From Bacillota bacterium (lineage in GTDB: Bacteria > Bacillota > Clostridia > Oscillospirales > Acutalibacteraceae), in assembly GCA_009786275.1 (NCBI GenBank), contig WQTL01000359.1:1-6052 (forward strand): DNA of 6,052 nt, written 5' to 3'. The translations under genes and the position numbers were made by a program. The notes below the pieces were generated by a model. It was not told where the DNA came from. It was given only the letters and a program-made list of their open reading frames with translations, and did no database searches. This document shows, piece by piece, positions 4,373 to 6,052 of this stretch (position 1 is its first letter; each line of letters begins with the position of its first letter).

Positions 4373-4452
4373 GCAAAATCACCCCGCAGCATGTCTATGA
4401 TTGCGGCAGGATGTCCCATGCGGGCGCATTGAAAATAAAGTTGTCAAAAGTA

Positions 4453-4481
4453 TTGCTTTTTGAGTGGACAAGTGGTAAACT
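4453..4481 (+). promoter_or_regulatory. Probable promoter of the HTH-like gene
   Basis: TTGCTT (4453-4458) and TAAACT (4476-4481) are separated by 17 bases and lie 30 bases before the start codon. An imperfect inverted repeat, TCAAAAG (4444-4450, ahead of tattg) and CTTTTTGA (4456-4463), overlaps the -35 box and could be an operator. Confidence 0.45.
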
Positions 4482-4510
4482 AATGTTATCAAAATATGGA
4501 GGAGCAACAC

Positions 4511-5158
4511 ATGCTTACCGCTGAACAATTGGGCACTTTGAAGCAAGTCAACATTAGCGCCGACCAGGCAAAAACGGCCCAAAGAACGGAGCAGCTTTGG
4601 AAGTCTCAGAAAAACGCCACCAAGAACGAATTGATCGAATATGCTGGCTGCACGGCGGCAACAATGCGCAGGATATACAAAACCGGGGCGATCCATATGA
4701 AGCTGGCCCTCGCTTTTGCGCAAATGCTGAACATCAACCCCTACTATCTAACCGGCGAAGCCGACGAGCCAGGCGAATTCACCGACGCGCTTTTGTTGCA
4801 ACTATTGGAGCAGCACGGCTATAACCAGTTGGCAGCCGAACTTGCGCCTGCGGAGGAAGCCCCGAAGCCCAAGCGCAAATATACCCGCAAGGCAAAGCCC
4901 GTGATCGAAGCGGCCCCTGCCGTCGAGCCGATGGCAGAAGCCGAAGCGGCCCCGGAGCCGGAACCCGAGGTCGTACCAGAACCCGAGCCGGAACCCGGCG
5001 TTGTGCTGGAACGTGCCGCTGCCGCGCCTGCCGCCGATGTCGACATCCCCGAAGAGGACTTGCAGGCCCTGCTGCACTCGCTGGTCATACTGGCCCGCGC
5101 GGGCATCACGGGCGCGCAGGAGAAGCTGGCGGCGGTGAAGGGAATATTGGTGTCGTAA
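4511..5158 (+). CDS. HTH-like protein with basic patch, Pro-Glu linker and helical C-terminus
   Basis: A 215-residue protein that I recognise only as a type seen as 'hypothetical' in Clostridia. The ATG at 4511 is preferred over an in-frame ATG at 4496 because the latter overlaps the GGAGGAG ribosome site. Residues 33-85 (KNATKNELIEYAGCTAATMR, then RIYKTGAIHMKLALAFAQML and NINPYYLTGE) read like a helix-turn-helix domain with a NINPYYLTG ending similar to phage-repressor-type proteins. Residues 119-128 are strongly basic (KPKRKYTRKA), a possible nonspecific or AT-hook-like DNA contact. Residues 130-178 are an Ala/Pro/Glu linker with PEPEPE repeats. Residues 181-213 form a separate amphipathic helical domain (EEDLQALLHSLVILARAGIT). 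It has its own promoter and terminator. A nucleoid-associated or regulatory role is a guess. It is not obviously part of the neighbouring element. Confidence 0.75.
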   Translation: MLTAEQLGTLKQVNISADQAKTAQRTEQLWKSQKNATKNELIEYAGCTAATMRRIYKTGAIHMKLALAFAQMLNINPYYLTGEADEPGEFTDALLLQLLEQHGYNQLAAELAPAEEAPKPKRKYTRKAKPVIEAAPAVEPMAEAEAAPEPEPEVVPEPEPEPGVVLERAAAAPAADVDIPEEDLQALLHSLVILARAGITGAQEKLAAVKGILVS

Positions 5159-5162
5159 TGAT

Positions 5163-5203
5163 GATAGATATCAGCCCCGGCGCGCGCCGGGGCTGATATT
5201 ATC
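5163..5203. terminator. Very strong GC-rich palindromic hairpin (terminator)
   Basis: Bases 5168-5199 are a perfect 32-nt palindrome centred at 5183/5184, with a CCCCGGCGCGCGCCGGGG core flanked by ATATCAG and CTGATAT. GATA (5163-5166) and TATC (5200-5203) can extend the stem across one bulged G. It starts four bases after the stop of the HTH-like gene. No long T-run follows, so termination would rely on stem strength. Confidence 0.75.
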
Positions 5204-5280
5204 TTCAATTCAGTTCAGTCCGCAAGCAAAGTCGAGCGCATGCCGCAGTAATGTGCTACACTTGTCGTGGAGGTGAACCC

Positions 5281-6052
5281 ATGGACGACAATATCGCCGC
5301 CGTGCGCCGCATGCAGGAGCACATCGCCGCAAACCTGGACGACGAAATCACCCTGGAGCAGCTGGGCGAGGCCGCGGGCTACAGCAAATACCACGCCGCG
5401 CGTACGTTCGCGCAGCTGACGGGGCAGACGCCCTTCGCCTATATTCGTGCTCTGCGCCTAACCCGGGCGGCACAGGCTCTGCGCGACAGCGGCGGCCAGG
5501 TGATTGACGCGGCCCTGGGCAGCGGCTTCGGCTCCCACGACGGTTTTACCCGCGCGTTCGCCCGGCGCTTCGGGATTACCCCGCAAAAGTACGCGCGCGA
5601 AACGCCGCCGGTGCGGTATTTTGTCGCCTATCCCGTGGTGCAACCTCACATTCATGACACGGAGGAACCCCAAATGCAAGAAGCTGTATCGAAAATTGTC
5701 ACCGTCACGGCGGTGGAGCGCCCGGCCCGCAAGCTGATTCTGCTGCGCGGCAAAACGACGAAGGACGGCGATTATTTCGCCTACTGCAAGGAAATGGGCT
5801 GCGATTGGGAGGGCCTGCTAGGCAGCATTGCCGAGGCCTTCGACGCTCCGGCCCTGCTGACCCTGCCGCCGAGCCTGGTGAAGCCCGGCACGGGCAACAC
5901 CGCCGCCGGGGTGGAAGTGCCCGCAGACTACGCCAAGCCCATCCCCGATGGCTATGACGTGGTTGACCTGCCGCCCTGCACGATGCTGTACTTTCGGGGC
6001 GCGCCCTACGCCAACGAGGACGATTTCTGCAAGGCCATTGACATCGTCTGGG
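5281..6052 (+). CDS. AraC-family regulator with GyrI-like effector-binding domain (3' end outside window)
   Basis: A transcription regulator, open at the right edge with 257 residues visible. The ATG at 5281 follows a clear GGAGGTGA site. Residues 5-105 are the double helix-turn-helix domain: ITLEQLGEAAGYSKYHAART (first HTH), FAQLTGQTPFAYIRALRL, then IDAALGSGFGSHDGFTRAFA (second HTH) and FGITPQKYA. The latter matches the AraC signature GFxSxxxFxRxFxxxxGxTPxxYR. After a short linker the part from about residue 135 (IVTVTAVERPARKLILLRGK and on to DLPPCTMLYFRGAP) resembles the GyrI-like/SOUL small-molecule-binding domain found in Rob- and BmrR-type multidrug-sensing regulators. N-terminal AraC plus C-terminal GyrI-like is a common architecture in Clostridia. 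TGCTACACT at 5254-5262 could be an extended -10 without a good -35. The ligand and targets are unknown. It has its own transcription unit, separated by the hairpin at 5163-5203. Confidence 0.85.
   Translation, partial: MDDNIAAVRRMQEHIAANLDDEITLEQLGEAAGYSKYHAARTFAQLTGQTPFAYIRALRLTRAAQALRDSGGQVIDAALGSGFGSHDGFTRAFARRFGITPQKYARETPPVRYFVAYPVVQPHIHDTEEPQMQEAVSKIVTVTAVERPARKLILLRGKTTKDGDYFAYCKEMGCDWEGLLGSIAEAFDAPALLTLPPSLVKPGTGNTAAGVEVPADYAKPIPDGYDVVDLPPCTMLYFRGAPYANEDDFCKAIDIVW

Noticed and set aside
4819..5208. 129-codon minus-strand Ser/Gly-rich frame
   Set aside because: Its low-complexity SGSGSGTTSG text is the antisense of the Pro-Glu linker in the real plus-strand gene.

Overview
The window looks like an accessory region of a fairly GC-rich Gram-positive Clostridia genome, most likely a gut or rumen relative of Oscillospiraceae/Ruminococcaceae. 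The evidence is a class B sortase with a pilin-like sorted surface protein, strong AGGAGG-type ribosome binding sites, consensus sigma-A promoters, a tRNA with encoded CCA, and TnpX-type large serine recombinases. No species can be named from sequence alone.

Layout. (1) 3-1415, plus strand: the 3' end of a class B sortase, a small pilin-like protein with a PKTGD sorting signal overlapping it, and the wreck of a second LPKTG-anchored protein that runs into an antisense IS110-type transposase fragment (about 1318-1520). (2) 1571-2520, minus strand: a three-gene operon of RHH DNA-binding protein, HEPN protein and MNT nucleotidyltransferase. The HEPN gene is broken by an internal deletion and frameshift; the RHH and MNT genes look intact. 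The operon is headed by a promoter region with three related ATCG-containing palindromic sites, and a perfectly spaced divergent promoter fires the other way into about 120 bp without a recognisable gene. (3) 2603-2895, plus strand: a palindrome, a consensus promoter, a truncated tRNA-like sequence, an intact tRNA-Ala(CGC) and its terminator. (4) 2896-3130: no gene, but a cluster of degenerate short repeats. (5) 3128-4372, minus strand: decayed remains of an integrative element, with a small TnpW-like gene followed by two large serine recombinase genes, both gutted by internal deletions. (6) 4453-5203, plus strand: a single-gene unit for a conserved-looking HTH-like protein with a basic patch, a Pro-Glu linker and a helical C-terminus, ending in a 32-nt perfect palindrome. 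(7) 5281 to the end: an AraC-family regulator fused to an effector-binding domain, open at the right edge.

Working together. The sortase presumably anchors the neighbouring surface proteins. RHH, HEPN and MNT form a toxin-antitoxin-like operon, with the RHH protein the likely autoregulator. The recombinase/TnpW block is a dead mobile element beside a tRNA gene. The most striking overall pattern is that at least three genes, and perhaps four, within 3 kb keep recognisable ends but have lost their middles. I found no complete new system. The best candidates for novelty are the divergent operator/promoter region at 2400-2640 and the tRNA-like fragment at 2685-2728.
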